DNA from: Burkholderiales bacterium
GTDB taxonomy: Bacteria > Pseudomonadota > Gammaproteobacteria > Burkholderiales > JAEUOS01
NCBI GenBank assembly: GCA_016790695.1
Contig: JAEUOS010000109.1
Location: 1 to 34,724, forward strand
Length of the DNA stretch: 34,724 nucleotides
Direction: 5' to 3'
The notes below the pieces were generated by a model. That model saw only the letters and a list, made by a program, of their open reading frames with translations, ran no database searches and was not told where the DNA came from. Shown piece by piece: positions 16,896-25,068 of this stretch. A program made the translations under genes and the position numbers. Each line of letters begins with the position of its first letter. Positions within the stretch are counted from its first letter, which is position 1.

Positions 16896-18263
16896 ATGGC
16901 CGACGTGACCGAACCACCGGACTACCTCGCGCGCCTCGCGCAATTCGTCGGCGCGACCCCGGCCGCGGCGATTCCGGCCGCCGTGCTCGCGCGCACCCGC
17001 GCGATCCTCGCCGACTCGTTCGCGGTCTATGCCGCCGGCATGCAGTCGCCGGAGCTGCGCGCCCTCGGCGAGCGCCTGCGCGCGGCAGGCGCGCCCGGGC
17101 GCGCCTGGGTGATCGGCGCCGGACGCACGACCAATGCCCTCGACGCGGCGATGCTCAACGGCACCGCCGGCGCCTGGCTCGATTTCGACGAGGGCAACAC
17201 GCTCGCCAACGGCCATCCCGGGGTGCAGGTGATTCCCGCGGCGCTCGCGGTGGCGCAGGAGCGCCGCATCGACGGCCGCGAGTTCCTGGCCACCGTGGCC
17301 CTGGCCTACGAGGTCGTGGCGCGCATCGGCATGGCGACCACGCCGAAGGTGATCGTCAATCCGCACGGGACCTATGGCGTGGTCGGCGCCGCCCTCGCGG
17401 CGGCGCGCCTCTCCGGGGTGGCGCCGGCGCGCCTGCGCAACCTCGCCAGCCTCGCGGCCTCGGCCTGCATGGCGACCAACCGCCACACCATGCGCGACGG
17501 CGCCACGGTGCGCAACTGGTATGCGGGCCACAGCGCGTTCATGGGACAGATGGCGGTGCGCCTGGCCGACGCCGGCTTCAGCGGCCCGGCCGACGGCGTC
17601 GCCACCACCTTCGGCCTGGTGCTGGGCGACGGCTTCGCGCCCGCGACGGCCGTCGCCGACCTGGGCGAGCGCTGGCTCCTGACCGAGGGCTACCTCAAGC
17701 TGTACCCGACCGCGCGCTACGCGCATTCGGCGATCGACGCGCTGTTCGACGCGCTCGCGCGCGTGCCCGGCGGCCGCCTCGACCCCGCCGCCATCGACCG
17801 CATCGAGGTGCGCGCCTACCGCATGGCGGCCTACCTGTCCAACCCGGCACCGAAGGACTGGTTCGGCACGCGCTTCTCGGTGCCGTTCGCGATCGCGACC
17901 CTGATCGTCGGCGAACGCGACGGCCTCGCCGCCTTCGGCGACGGCGCCGTCGCCGATCGCCGCGTGATGGACCTGGCCGCACGGGTCGAGCCGGTCGAGG
18001 ATGCCGGATTCACCGCCGCCTACCCGGCCGCGCAGCGCGTGGCGCTGACGATCCGCATGCGCGACGGCACGGTCCATGCGGGACATTCCGAGATCACCAG
18101 CGGCGAACCCGCGCGCCCGCACGACCCGGCCGCGCTCGAGCGCAAGTTCCGCGACCTCGCCGAACCGATCTGGGGCGCCGCGCGCGCCGCGCGCCTGCAT
18201 GATGCGATCATGCACGTCGACACCTGCGCCGACATGGGCGCGCTGGTCGACTTCGATCCCTGA
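16896..18263 (+). CDS. MmgE/PrpD family protein (2-methylcitrate dehydratase-like)
   Basis: A 455-residue member of the MmgE/PrpD/IDS-epimerase superfamily, which includes 2-methylcitrate dehydratase (PrpD), cis-aconitate decarboxylase and iminodisuccinate epimerase. Family landmarks are visible: the N-terminal helical domain (TRAILADSFAVYAAG), NGTAGAWLDFDEGN with GHPGV, LVLGDGF and the KLYPTARYAHSAIDAL segment. The C-terminal alpha/beta domain runs from about residue 270 to 400. The prp partners (prpB, prpC) are absent, so a methylcitrate-cycle role is not supported. In Burkholderiales such orphan genes often pair with a Bug binding protein, as here, 37 bases downstream. That suggests a di- or tricarboxylate-like imported substrate, but the reaction is unknown. 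The ATG at 16896 begins 7 bases after the hydrolase stop. Confidence 0.85.
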   Translation: MADVTEPPDYLARLAQFVGATPAAAIPAAVLARTRAILADSFAVYAAGMQSPELRALGERLRAAGAPGRAWVIGAGRTTNALDAAMLNGTAGAWLDFDEGNTLANGHPGVQVIPAALAVAQERRIDGREFLATVALAYEVVARIGMATTPKVIVNPHGTYGVVGAALAAARLSGVAPARLRNLASLAASACMATNRHTMRDGATVRNWYAGHSAFMGQMAVRLADAGFSGPADGVATTFGLVLGDGFAPATAVADLGERWLLTEGYLKLYPTARYAHSAIDALFDALARVPGGRLDPAAIDRIEVRAYRMAAYLSNPAPKDWFGTRFSVPFAIATLIVGERDGLAAFGDGAVADRRVMDLAARVEPVEDAGFTAAYPAAQRVALTIRMRDGTVHAGHSEITSGEPARPHDPAALERKFRDLAEPIWGAARAARLHDAIMHVDTCADMGALVDFDP

Positions 18264-18300
18264 ACGCCGCATTCCCCCGCCCCGCCACCCGGAGACCCTC

Positions 18301-19272
18301 ATGTCCCCCCGCCTCGCCCGCCGTGCCGTTGTCGCCGCCCTGCTCGCGCTGCCAGCCGCTGCCTCCGCGCAGAACTGGCCGACGCAGCCGATCAAGTTCA
18401 TCGTTTCGCAGTCGGCCGGCGGCAGCATCGACATCGCCGCACGCCTGATCGGCCAGAAGCTCTCGGTGGCGCTCGGCCAGCAGGTCGTCATCGACAACCG
18501 CGCCGGCGCCAACGGCATGATCGCCGGCGAGGCCGCGGCGCGCGCGCCGGCCGACGGCAGCACCTTCCTCATGACCTCGCCGTCGACGCTCACCATCAAC
18601 CAGCATGTGTACAAGAAGGTGCCGTACGACGCGCTCAGGGACTTCGCGCCGGTGACGCAGACGACCTCGATCGTCTTCGCGCTCGTGGTCAACGCCGCCT
18701 CGCCGTATCGCACCGTCGCCGACCTGGTGGCCGCGGCGCGCGCGAAGCCGGACGCCATCCGCTACGCCTCCGCGGGCGTCGGCAACCAGTCGCATCTCGC
18801 CGCCGAGGTCTTCGCCGCCGCCGCCGGCGTGCAGATGCTGCACGTCGCCTACAAGGGCGAGGCGCCCGCGATCACCGATCTGCTCGGCGGCCAGGTCGAC
18901 ATGATCTTCGGCACCGCGCCGGCGCTGCTCGGCCAGGTCAGGGCCGGCAAGATGCGCGCGCTCGCGGTCGGGCAGCCGCGCCGTGCCGCCGCGGCGCCCG
19001 ACGTGCCGTCGATCGCCGAGGCCGGCTATCCGCAGGTGCTGGTCACCGGCTGGACCGGCATCGTCGCCCCGGCGGCGACGCCGGCCCCGATCATCCGGCG
19101 CCTGCATGACGAGGTGGTCAAGGTGCTGGCCATGCCCGACGTGCGCGAAACCCTCGCCAAGGCGGGCGCCGAACCGGTCGGCAGCACGCCCGAGCAGTTC
19201 GGCGAATTCATCCGCAGCGAGACCCAGAAATGGGGCGCGGCGGTCAAGCGCGCGGGCATCGTGCCCGAATAG
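18301..19272 (+). CDS. Bug-family periplasmic solute-binding protein (TTT receptor)
   Basis: A 323-residue periplasmic binding protein of the Bug/TctC family. Residues 1-23 are a Sec signal peptide ending AASA before Gln24. The mature protein starts with the typical WPTQPIKFIV strand, then the ligand-loop QSAGGSIDIAAR and NRAGANGMIAGEAAA. It also has DGSTFLM, PYDALRDFAPVT and the second-domain GEAPAITDLLGGQVDM. GGAG is 6-9 bases upstream of the ATG. It is 37 bases after the MmgE/PrpD gene, probably in the same operon, and is followed by a hairpin. Bug proteins bind carboxylates and other small polar molecules and either feed TctAB permeases or act as sensor partners. No TctA/TctB gene is present here. 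Confidence 0.92.
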   Translation: MSPRLARRAVVAALLALPAAASAQNWPTQPIKFIVSQSAGGSIDIAARLIGQKLSVALGQQVVIDNRAGANGMIAGEAAARAPADGSTFLMTSPSTLTINQHVYKKVPYDALRDFAPVTQTTSIVFALVVNAASPYRTVADLVAAARAKPDAIRYASAGVGNQSHLAAEVFAAAAGVQMLHVAYKGEAPAITDLLGGQVDMIFGTAPALLGQVRAGKMRALAVGQPRRAAAAPDVPSIAEAGYPQVLVTGWTGIVAPAATPAPIIRRLHDEVVKVLAMPDVRETLAKAGAEPVGSTPEQFGEFIRSETQKWGAAVKRAGIVPE

Positions 19273-19299
19273 GCCGGCCGGACGCGCGCGCACGTCGCG

Positions 19300-19321
19300 G
19301 GGGCGCCCCTGCGGGCGCCCC
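19300..19321. terminator. GC-rich hairpin between convergent Bug and MBL genes
   Basis: A 9-bp stem GGGGCGCCC / GGGCGCCCC with a CTGC loop, 27 bases after the Bug stop and 49 bases from the end of the convergent metallo-hydrolase gene. It is followed by only GTTGCGTCTG, not a real T-run, so it could be a weak bidirectional terminator. Confidence 0.5.
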
Positions 19322-19370
19322 GTTGCGTCTGCGTGCCGCGGCGTGCGGCGGCGACCCGCCGCGCGCGGCC

Positions 19371-20342
19371 TCAGGCCACCGGCGTGAAGTTGTAGCCGTT
19401 GCCGAGGTTGGCGATGGTGCCGAAGGCCGGGAACGGGAAGTGGAAGCCGCCGGCGATCATCCGGTCGCGCACGATCATGTCGAAGACGCGCCGCCGCGTC
19501 GCGCGCGCCTCGTCCGGGTTCATGTCGAACACGACGGCCCAGTCGGGGCTGCGCGCGAACAGCTCGGGGACGTTGGTGCAGTCGGCGGCGTAGATGAACG
19601 ACTGCCCGCCAGAGCGCGCGGTGAACAGGGTGTGGCCCGGCGTGTGGCCGAAGGCCGCCATCGACTGGATCCCCGGGGCGACCTCGGTGCCGGGTTCGAA
19701 GCGCACCAGCTGCTGGTCGCTGAGCCCGCCGAAGGTGCGCCGCACCACCTGGAACGCGCCGCGCTGGGCCTCGGGCGCCGCGTTCATGCGCGCGTCGTCC
19801 ATCCAGAACGCGTGCTCGGGCGCCGGCACCATGATGCGCGCGCGCGGGAAGGTCAGCTGGCCGGCCTTGCTGCGCAGCCCGAGAATGTGGTCGCCATGGA
19901 AATGGCTGATCAGCACGGTGTCGATGTCCTCCGGCTTCAGGCCGGCGGCGGCGAGGTTCTGCACCAGGCGGCCGGTCGTGGGCGGGCCGTTGTCGGCAAA
20001 GCCGGTGTCCATGAGGATGCGCCGGTTGCCGGCGACGACGACGAACGCGGTGAAGGGAACGTCGATGTAGTCGGTCGGCAGCTTCTGCGCGCTCAGCAGT
20101 TCCTTCACCTGCGCGAGCGGCGCATTGCGGACGAACTCCTCGCCCAGCGGCCGGCGCAGCACGCCGTCGTTGACGGCGATGATCTCCATGTCGCCGAGCT
20201 TCATGCGGCGATGCCCGACCACCGCGGGGGTCGGTGCGCCGAAATTGGGCGCGTTCTGCGCGAACAGCGGCATCCAGCTGCCGGCGGCGTAGGCGGCGGC
20301 GGCGGCACTGCCGCCGACGAGAAAGTCTCTGCGAGTGAGCAT
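19371..20342 (-). CDS. Tat-exported metallo-beta-lactamase-fold hydrolase
   Basis: A 323-residue MBL-fold hydrolase. The N-terminus MLTRRDFLVGGSAAAAAYAA is a twin-arginine signal (TRRDFL), so the folded enzyme should be exported to the periplasm. Metal ligands are visible: HFHGDH at 147-152, a His in GHTPGH (233-238), Asp254 in AADCT and His301 in GGFHFPFP. The sequence resembles the quorum-quenching lactonase/alkylsulfatase-like general group of MBL hydrolases; the real substrate is unknown. The ATG at 20342 is fixed by the Tat motif; a longer frame to 20435 is not supported. It follows a Bug receptor gene on the same strand by 154 bases. A TAAGCT hexamer upstream might be its own -10. Confidence 0.87.
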   Translation of the reverse strand: MLTRRDFLVGGSAAAAAYAAGSWMPLFAQNAPNFGAPTPAVVGHRRMKLGDMEIIAVNDGVLRRPLGEEFVRNAPLAQVKELLSAQKLPTDYIDVPFTAFVVVAGNRRILMDTGFADNGPPTTGRLVQNLAAAGLKPEDIDTVLISHFHGDHILGLRSKAGQLTFPRARIMVPAPEHAFWMDDARMNAAPEAQRGAFQVVRRTFGGLSDQQLVRFEPGTEVAPGIQSMAAFGHTPGHTLFTARSGGQSFIYAADCTNVPELFARSPDWAVVFDMNPDEARATRRRVFDMIVRDRMIAGGFHFPFPAFGTIANLGNGYNFTPVA

Positions 20343-20496
20343 GGGATCTCCGGGGTTCGTGGGGCGGGTTCGGACGGGTTCGGGCGCGCTGGCGCCGCAG
20401 CGGAAAAAATGCGGCGCGAGCTTAGCGCAGCTCAAGCGCGCGAACCATTGACGCGGGCCCGTATTCCGCCCGATCAGGGTTTGTCCTAGGGCATCC

Positions 20497-21507
20497 TCAT
20501 TCGGCCTTGGCGCCCGAGAGCTCGACCGCGCGCCGGAACTTGCGCATTTCGCCCTGGTGGAACTGCGCCGCCTCGGCCGGCGGCGAGGCGACCACGGTGG
20601 CGCCCTGGCTCTCGAGCTGCTGGCGCACCGCCGGATCGTCCAGCGCGCGCTTCGCCTCGGCGGCGGCGCGCGCGACGATCGCCGCCGGCGTTCCCGCCGG
20701 GGCCATCAGCAGGATCCACGCCGACGCGTCGAAGCCGGGAATGAATTCGGCGACCGCCGGCACCTGCGGCAACAGCGGCGAGCGCCGGATGGAGGTCACC
20801 GCCAGCGGCAGCACCAGGCCGCCCTTGATCTGGCCGACCAGCGAGGGAATGCCCTCGACGCCGACCTGCACATCGCCGGCGGCGACCGCCTGCGTCGCCG
20901 GGGCGCCGCCGCGGTAGCCGACGTGCACCATCTTCAGACCGCCCTCGGCCTTGATCAGCTCCATCACCAGATGCGAGGTCGTGCCCTGCCCCGACGACGC
21001 GTGGGACAGGCCGTCGGGCTTCGCCTTCGCCTCGCGGATCAGGTCCGGGACCGACCGGATGCTGCCCTTGGGATTGGCGATCACCACCTGCGGAAACGAG
21101 ACCAGCTGCGTCACCGCGACGAAGTCCCGGACGGCGTCGTAGGGCAGCTTCGGAAACAGGGCCGGATTGATCGCCATCGTCCCCGGCGAGCCGAGCAGCA
21201 GCGTGTAGCCGTCGGGCCTGGCGCGCGCCGCCGCCTCGGTGCCGATGTTGCCCGAGGCGCCGGTGCGCACGTCGACCTGGAAGCCCTGGCCCAGGTTCTG
21301 CGCCATCTTCTGCGCAACCACGCGCGCGACCACGTCGACCGCCGAGCCGGCGGCGAACGGATTGATGAAGGTCACCGGCCGGGTCGGCCAATCGGCGGGC
21401 TGCGCCGCCGCCGGCGCCATGCCGGCGAGCGCGACGGCGGCGCACAGCGCGCCGGCGAGGCGCGCGGCGCATGGACGGAAATGGGGGAACGCGGCGGAGA
21501 GGGTCAT
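20497..21507 (-). CDS. Bug-family periplasmic solute-binding protein (TTT receptor)
   Basis: A 336-residue Bug/TctC-family protein. A Sec signal peptide of about 36 residues ends APAAAQ. The mature part has WPTRPVTFINPFAAGSAVDVVAR (first-domain ligand loop), RTGASGNIGTEAAAR, DGYTLLLG, LPYDAVRDFVAVT and GAPATQAVAAGDVQVG. The ATG at 21507 is the start that leaves a compact signal peptide; the frame extends to 21702 only as a shadow. It is divergent from the flavin reductase gene at 21582 with 74 bases between starts, so the two may share control. It may supply the substrate of that module. No membrane components are nearby. Confidence 0.9.
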   Translation of the reverse strand: MTLSAAFPHFRPCAARLAGALCAAVALAGMAPAAAQPADWPTRPVTFINPFAAGSAVDVVARVVAQKMAQNLGQGFQVDVRTGASGNIGTEAAARARPDGYTLLLGSPGTMAINPALFPKLPYDAVRDFVAVTQLVSFPQVVIANPKGSIRSVPDLIREAKAKPDGLSHASSGQGTTSHLVMELIKAEGGLKMVHVGYRGGAPATQAVAAGDVQVGVEGIPSLVGQIKGGLVLPLAVTSIRRSPLLPQVPAVAEFIPGFDASAWILLMAPAGTPAAIVARAAAEAKRALDDPAVRQQLESQGATVVASPPAEAAQFHQGEMRKFRRAVELSGAKAE

Positions 21508-21581
21508 GGCGCAGTCGGCGGCGGGCCGGAGGGCATCGGGCGGCTGCGATAATAACCAACAACGTCGCCGAAGCGCACGCC

Positions 21582-23561
21582 GTGAGCGAAGCCTACCCGC
21601 ACCTGTTCGCCCCGTTCGACCTCGCCGGCCGGCGCCTGCGGAACCGCGTCGTCCACGCCGCGATGTCGCTGCGCTACGCGGCCGACCAGGGCGCGTCGGC
21701 ACGGCTCGTCGAATACCACGCCAGCCGCGCGCGCGGCGGCGCGGCGATGATCATCACCGAGCCGGTCGCGGTGGCGCCGCACCAGCCGGCGCGGCGCGTG
21801 ATCGCCTGGGACGACAGCCGCTACGACGACCTCGCGCGCTGGGCGGCGGCGGTCGAGACGCATGACTGCCGCCTGCTGGCGCAGGTGCAGGACGTCGGCC
21901 GCGGCCGCCACGTGCCGGGCAGGGCATTCGCGGCGATCGCGCCGTCGGCGCTGCCGGACGACCTCTCGTGGTCGGTGCCGCGCGCGATGTCGACGGGCGA
22001 GATCGAGGCGTTCGTCGCGTCGGCCGCGCAGTCGTGCGCGCGCCTCGCGCGCGCCGGCTTCTCCGGCGTCGAGGTGGTCGCCGCGCACGGGCACCTGATC
22101 CACCAGTTCCTGTCGGCGCGCTCGAACCGCCGCGACGACCGCTTCGGCGGCGACCTCACGGGGCGCGCGCGCCTGCTGGTCGACCTGTGCGCGGCGATCC
22201 GCGCCGCCTGTCCGCGCGACTTCATCCTGGCCGTCAAGCTGCCCGGCGACGACGGCGTCGCCGGCAGCGTGCGCATCGACGAGGCGGCCGCGATCGCCCG
22301 CCACCTCTGCGCGCGGGTGCGGCCGGACCTGGTGAGCTACGCGCAGGGCTCGCACCACCAGACGCTGGAGATGCACATCCCGGACGGCAGCTATGCGCGC
22401 GTGCCCTACCGCGACCTCGCGCGCGCGTTGCGCGCGGCGACGCCGGGCGTGCCCCTGATGGCGCTGGGCCGCATCACCGACCCCGCCGAGGCCGAGGGCC
22501 TCGTCGCCGCCGGCGACGCCGAACTGGTGGGCCTGGGCCGCGCGCTGGTCACCGACGCGGCCTGGCCGCGCAAGGCCGCCGCCGGGCTCGCGCGCGACAT
22601 CCGCTACTGCGTCTCCTGCAATACCTGCTGGCGCACCATCGTCGCCGACCTGCCGCTGGCGTGCGACAACAACCCGCGTGCCGGCACCGCGGGCGAGGAG
22701 GCGTGGCAGCCGCCGCGCGCGCCGGCGCCCAAGCACGTCGTCGTCGTCGGCGCCGGCATCGCCGGCCTCGAGGCCGCCGCCACCGCCGCCGCGCGCGGGC
22801 ACCGGGTCACCGTGTTCGGCGCCTCGACCGAGGTGGGCGGCAAGACCCGCCTGCATGCGAGCCTGCCGATCGCCGAGGCGTTGTCGTCGATCTACGACCA
22901 CCAGTTCGCCGCCGCCGCGCGCAGCGGCGTGCGCTTCCTGCTCGGCGCGCGCGTCGATGCCGCCGACGTCCTCGCCGCCACGCCCGACGCGGTCGTGCTC
23001 GCCACCGGGTCGACGATGCTGTGGCCGGAGTGCCTCGACCCGGCGCTGGGCGCGGCGGGGCTGGTGCGCGACCTGCGCGAGACCATCGCCGCGCTGGGCC
23101 GGCGCCGCCGGCGCGAGGCCGGCACCGCCGTGGTCCTCGACATGGACGGCAGCGACGGCACCTATGCCGCCGCCGAGCGCCTGGCCGACCTGTTCGCGCG
23201 CGTGGTGCTCGTCACGCCGCGCGAGCGCATCGCCGAGGACACCGCGCTGGTGACGCGCCAGCGCGTGCTGCGCCGCTGCCACGAGCGCGGCATCGCGGTG
23301 CGCACCCTCACGCTGCCGCGCGTGGCGCCGGACTTCGCGGACACGGCGCGCCTCGCGTGCGCGAGCATCTACGGCGGGGAGGCGGCGCCGATCGAGGACG
23401 TGGCGCTGCTCACCTATGCCACGCCGCGCGTGCCCGACGATGCGCTCGCCGCGCCGCTGGCCGCCGCCGGCGTCGCCGTGCGGCGCATCGGCGACTGCAA
23501 GGTCGCGCGCGGCGTTCTCGATGCCACGGCCGAGGGCTTTGCCGCCGGCATGGCGCTCTGA
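21582..23561 (+). CDS. Old-yellow-enzyme / Fe-S flavin oxidoreductase (2,4-dienoyl-CoA reductase or TMADH-like)
   Basis: A 659-residue multidomain flavoprotein. Residues 1 to about 335 form an FMN TIM barrel of the OYE family: an early PFDLAGRRLRNRVV, then AAHGHLIHQFLS, RRDDRFGG and LGRITDPAEAEGL. A 4Fe-4S site follows at Cys343, Cys346, Cys349 and Cys361. The Cys-x2-Cys-x2-Cys spacing matches trimethylamine dehydrogenase more than E. coli FadH (Cys-x2-Cys-x3-Cys). From about residue 385 an FAD/NAD(P) Rossmann domain starts (VVVVGAGIAGLEAA). Such enzymes use NAD(P)H to reduce activated C=C bonds or demethylate amines. The start is GTG at 21582, the only one before the conserved PHLFAPF. The next gene begins 2 bases after the stop. 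Substrate unknown. Confidence 0.88.
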   Translation: MSEAYPHLFAPFDLAGRRLRNRVVHAAMSLRYAADQGASARLVEYHASRARGGAAMIITEPVAVAPHQPARRVIAWDDSRYDDLARWAAAVETHDCRLLAQVQDVGRGRHVPGRAFAAIAPSALPDDLSWSVPRAMSTGEIEAFVASAAQSCARLARAGFSGVEVVAAHGHLIHQFLSARSNRRDDRFGGDLTGRARLLVDLCAAIRAACPRDFILAVKLPGDDGVAGSVRIDEAAAIARHLCARVRPDLVSYAQGSHHQTLEMHIPDGSYARVPYRDLARALRAATPGVPLMALGRITDPAEAEGLVAAGDAELVGLGRALVTDAAWPRKAAAGLARDIRYCVSCNTCWRTIVADLPLACDNNPRAGTAGEEAWQPPRAPAPKHVVVVGAGIAGLEAAATAAARGHRVTVFGASTEVGGKTRLHASLPIAEALSSIYDHQFAAAARSGVRFLLGARVDAADVLAATPDAVVLATGSTMLWPECLDPALGAAGLVRDLRETIAALGRRRRREAGTAVVLDMDGSDGTYAAAERLADLFARVVLVTPRERIAEDTALVTRQRVLRRCHERGIAVRTLTLPRVAPDFADTARLACASIYGGEAAPIEDVALLTYATPRVPDDALAAPLAAAGVAVRRIGDCKVARGVLDATAEGFAAGMAL

Positions 23562-23563
23562 CC

Positions 23564-24910
23564 GTGCAGCACCGCACCGTCGACCTCGCCGTGCTGGGCG
23601 CCGGCGCCGCCGGCATGGCCGCCGCGCTGTTCGCGGCGCGACGCGGTCTGTCGGTGGCGATCGTCGATCCGCACTTCTCGGTGCCGAACAACCTGTTCAT
23701 CAGCGGCGGCCTGTTTCCCGCCGCCGGCTCCGCGCTCCAGCGCGCCGCGGGCATCGCCGACGCGCCCGACGCGTGGCTGGCCGACCTGCGCGCGTTCGCG
23801 GGCGCCGCGGTCAACGAGCGCATCGCGGGCGCGGTCGCCGCGGCACTGCCGCGCCTGACCGACTGCCTCGCGGCCGGGTTCGCCGCGCCGCTGCGATTCC
23901 TCCCCGACATGCCCGCGCCGGGGCACCGCGCGGCGCGCTTTCACGCGGTGACGCCGGCGTCGGGCCGCGCGCTGCACGCGTGGCTGCGCCAGGCGATCGC
24001 CGCGCGGCCGGCCATCACCTGCTGCGCCGACCTGCCGATCGATGCGGTCACGCGCGCCGCAACCGGTTTCGAGATCGACGTCGGCACGACCCGCGTCGCG
24101 GCCGCGCACCTGCTGCTGGCCGGCGGCGGCTTCGGCGGCAACGCCGCGCTGGTCGCCGAATTCATCCCCGCGATGCGGGGCGCGATCCACAGCGGATCGC
24201 CGACCCACGACGGCAGCGTGATGGCGCTCGCGCGCGGCTGGGGCGCCGCGCTCGCCGGCATGGATGGCTACCAGGGCCAGGGCCACACCAACCCGGGCGG
24301 CGCGACGCGCCTGGGCATGTCGCTGCCCGCGCTCGGCGCGGTGATGGTCGATCGCACGGGGCGGCGCTTCGTGCGCGAGGACCTCGGCCCCTCGGCGCTC
24401 GCCGCCCGGGTGCTCGCCTGCCCGGGCGGCGTCGCGCTGGAGGTGTTCGACGCGCGCATCGAGGCGCAGCTCGGCGACCATTCGGCCTACGGCGAGGCGC
24501 GGGCCGCCGGCCGCATCCTCGCTGCCGACGACGTCGATGCGCTCGCCGCGGCGGCCGGCGTGCCGGCGGCAGCGCTTGCCGCGACGCTCGACGCGTGCGC
24601 GCGCCATGTCGCCGGCACGCCCGACCCGCTCGGCCGGCGCGACTTCGCGCATCGGCTCACGCCGCCCTACCGCGCCTCGTGGGTGACCGGCGCGCTCGCG
24701 CACACCCAGGGCGGGGTCGTCACCGATGCCGCCGCGCGCGTGCTCGATGCCGGCGACCGGCCGATTCCCGGCCTGCTGGCCGCCGGCGGCTGCGCGGCCG
24801 GACTGGCCGGGCGCGGCGGCGACGGCTACCTGCCGGGCAACGGCCTCGCGCAATCGTTCGGGCTGGCGTGGCTGGCGGCGGAAGGCCTGGCGCGCGCAGG
24901 GGGGTCGTGA
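23564..24910 (+). CDS. FAD-dependent dehydrogenase (FAD_binding_2, fumarate reductase/KstD/tricarballylate-DH type)
   Basis: A 448-residue flavoprotein. The N-terminal dinucleotide fold is VDLAVLGAGAAGMAAA (GAGAAG at 15-20). FNLFISGG and GGGFGGN are further FAD-contact elements, and the C-terminal GGDGYLPGNGLAQSFG closes the FAD site. The family reduces or oxidises C-C bonds alpha to carbonyls or carboxylates (fumarate reductase, 3-ketosteroid dehydrogenase, urocanate reductase, tricarballylate dehydrogenase). No heme, FMN or signal peptide is visible, so it is a cytosolic soluble member. The GTG at 23564 begins 2 bases after the upstream stop, so the two flavoproteins are one operon. A stepwise desaturation/reduction of one substrate is plausible. 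Confidence 0.85.
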   Translation: MQHRTVDLAVLGAGAAGMAAALFAARRGLSVAIVDPHFSVPNNLFISGGLFPAAGSALQRAAGIADAPDAWLADLRAFAGAAVNERIAGAVAAALPRLTDCLAAGFAAPLRFLPDMPAPGHRAARFHAVTPASGRALHAWLRQAIAARPAITCCADLPIDAVTRAATGFEIDVGTTRVAAAHLLLAGGGFGGNAALVAEFIPAMRGAIHSGSPTHDGSVMALARGWGAALAGMDGYQGQGHTNPGGATRLGMSLPALGAVMVDRTGRRFVREDLGPSALAARVLACPGGVALEVFDARIEAQLGDHSAYGEARAAGRILAADDVDALAAAAGVPAAALAATLDACARHVAGTPDPLGRRDFAHRLTPPYRASWVTGALAHTQGGVVTDAAARVLDAGDRPIPGLLAAGGCAAGLAGRGGDGYLPGNGLAQSFGLAWLAAEGLARAGGS

Positions 24911-24960
24911 ACCCGCGTCCGTCGCCGGCGGCCGGCGCGGCCGTCGGCGGTCGTTCCCGT

Positions 24961-25016
24961 TTGACAGGAGACGAATGGCGCGGCGACACTTGCGCCCGGG
25001 ACGTCGAATCTCCTAA
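24961..25016 (+). promoter_or_regulatory. Consensus -35 overlapping a possible 13-codon leader ORF before the ligase gene
   Basis: A perfect TTGACA (24961-24966) is followed 17 bases later by GACACT (24984-24989), a weak -10; transcripts would start near 24996, about 73 bases before the ligase ATG. The same stretch contains AGGAG (24966-24970) four bases before an ATG at 24975, opening MARRHLRPGRRIS and stop (25014-25016). The two readings exclude each other: a transcript starting near 24996 lacks this ATG, whereas read-through from the upstream flavoprotein genes would carry it. Confidence 0.4.
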
Positions 25017-25068
25017 CCTTGCGCGCGCGGCGGTCGGACCCGCCGCCCGCCACGCCGACAGGATCCGC

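Noticed and set aside
20343..20496. Possible promoter for the MBL gene (TAAGCT with TGGTTC upstream)
   Set aside because: The -35 is too weak to list as a feature; the GGGCCC palindrome nearby has no loop and is not a terminator.
24970..25016. Calling the 13-codon Arg-rich ORF a gene
   Set aside because: The ribosome site is only four bases from the ATG, and the overlapping -35 would make it untranscribed; kept only as a candidate regulatory element.
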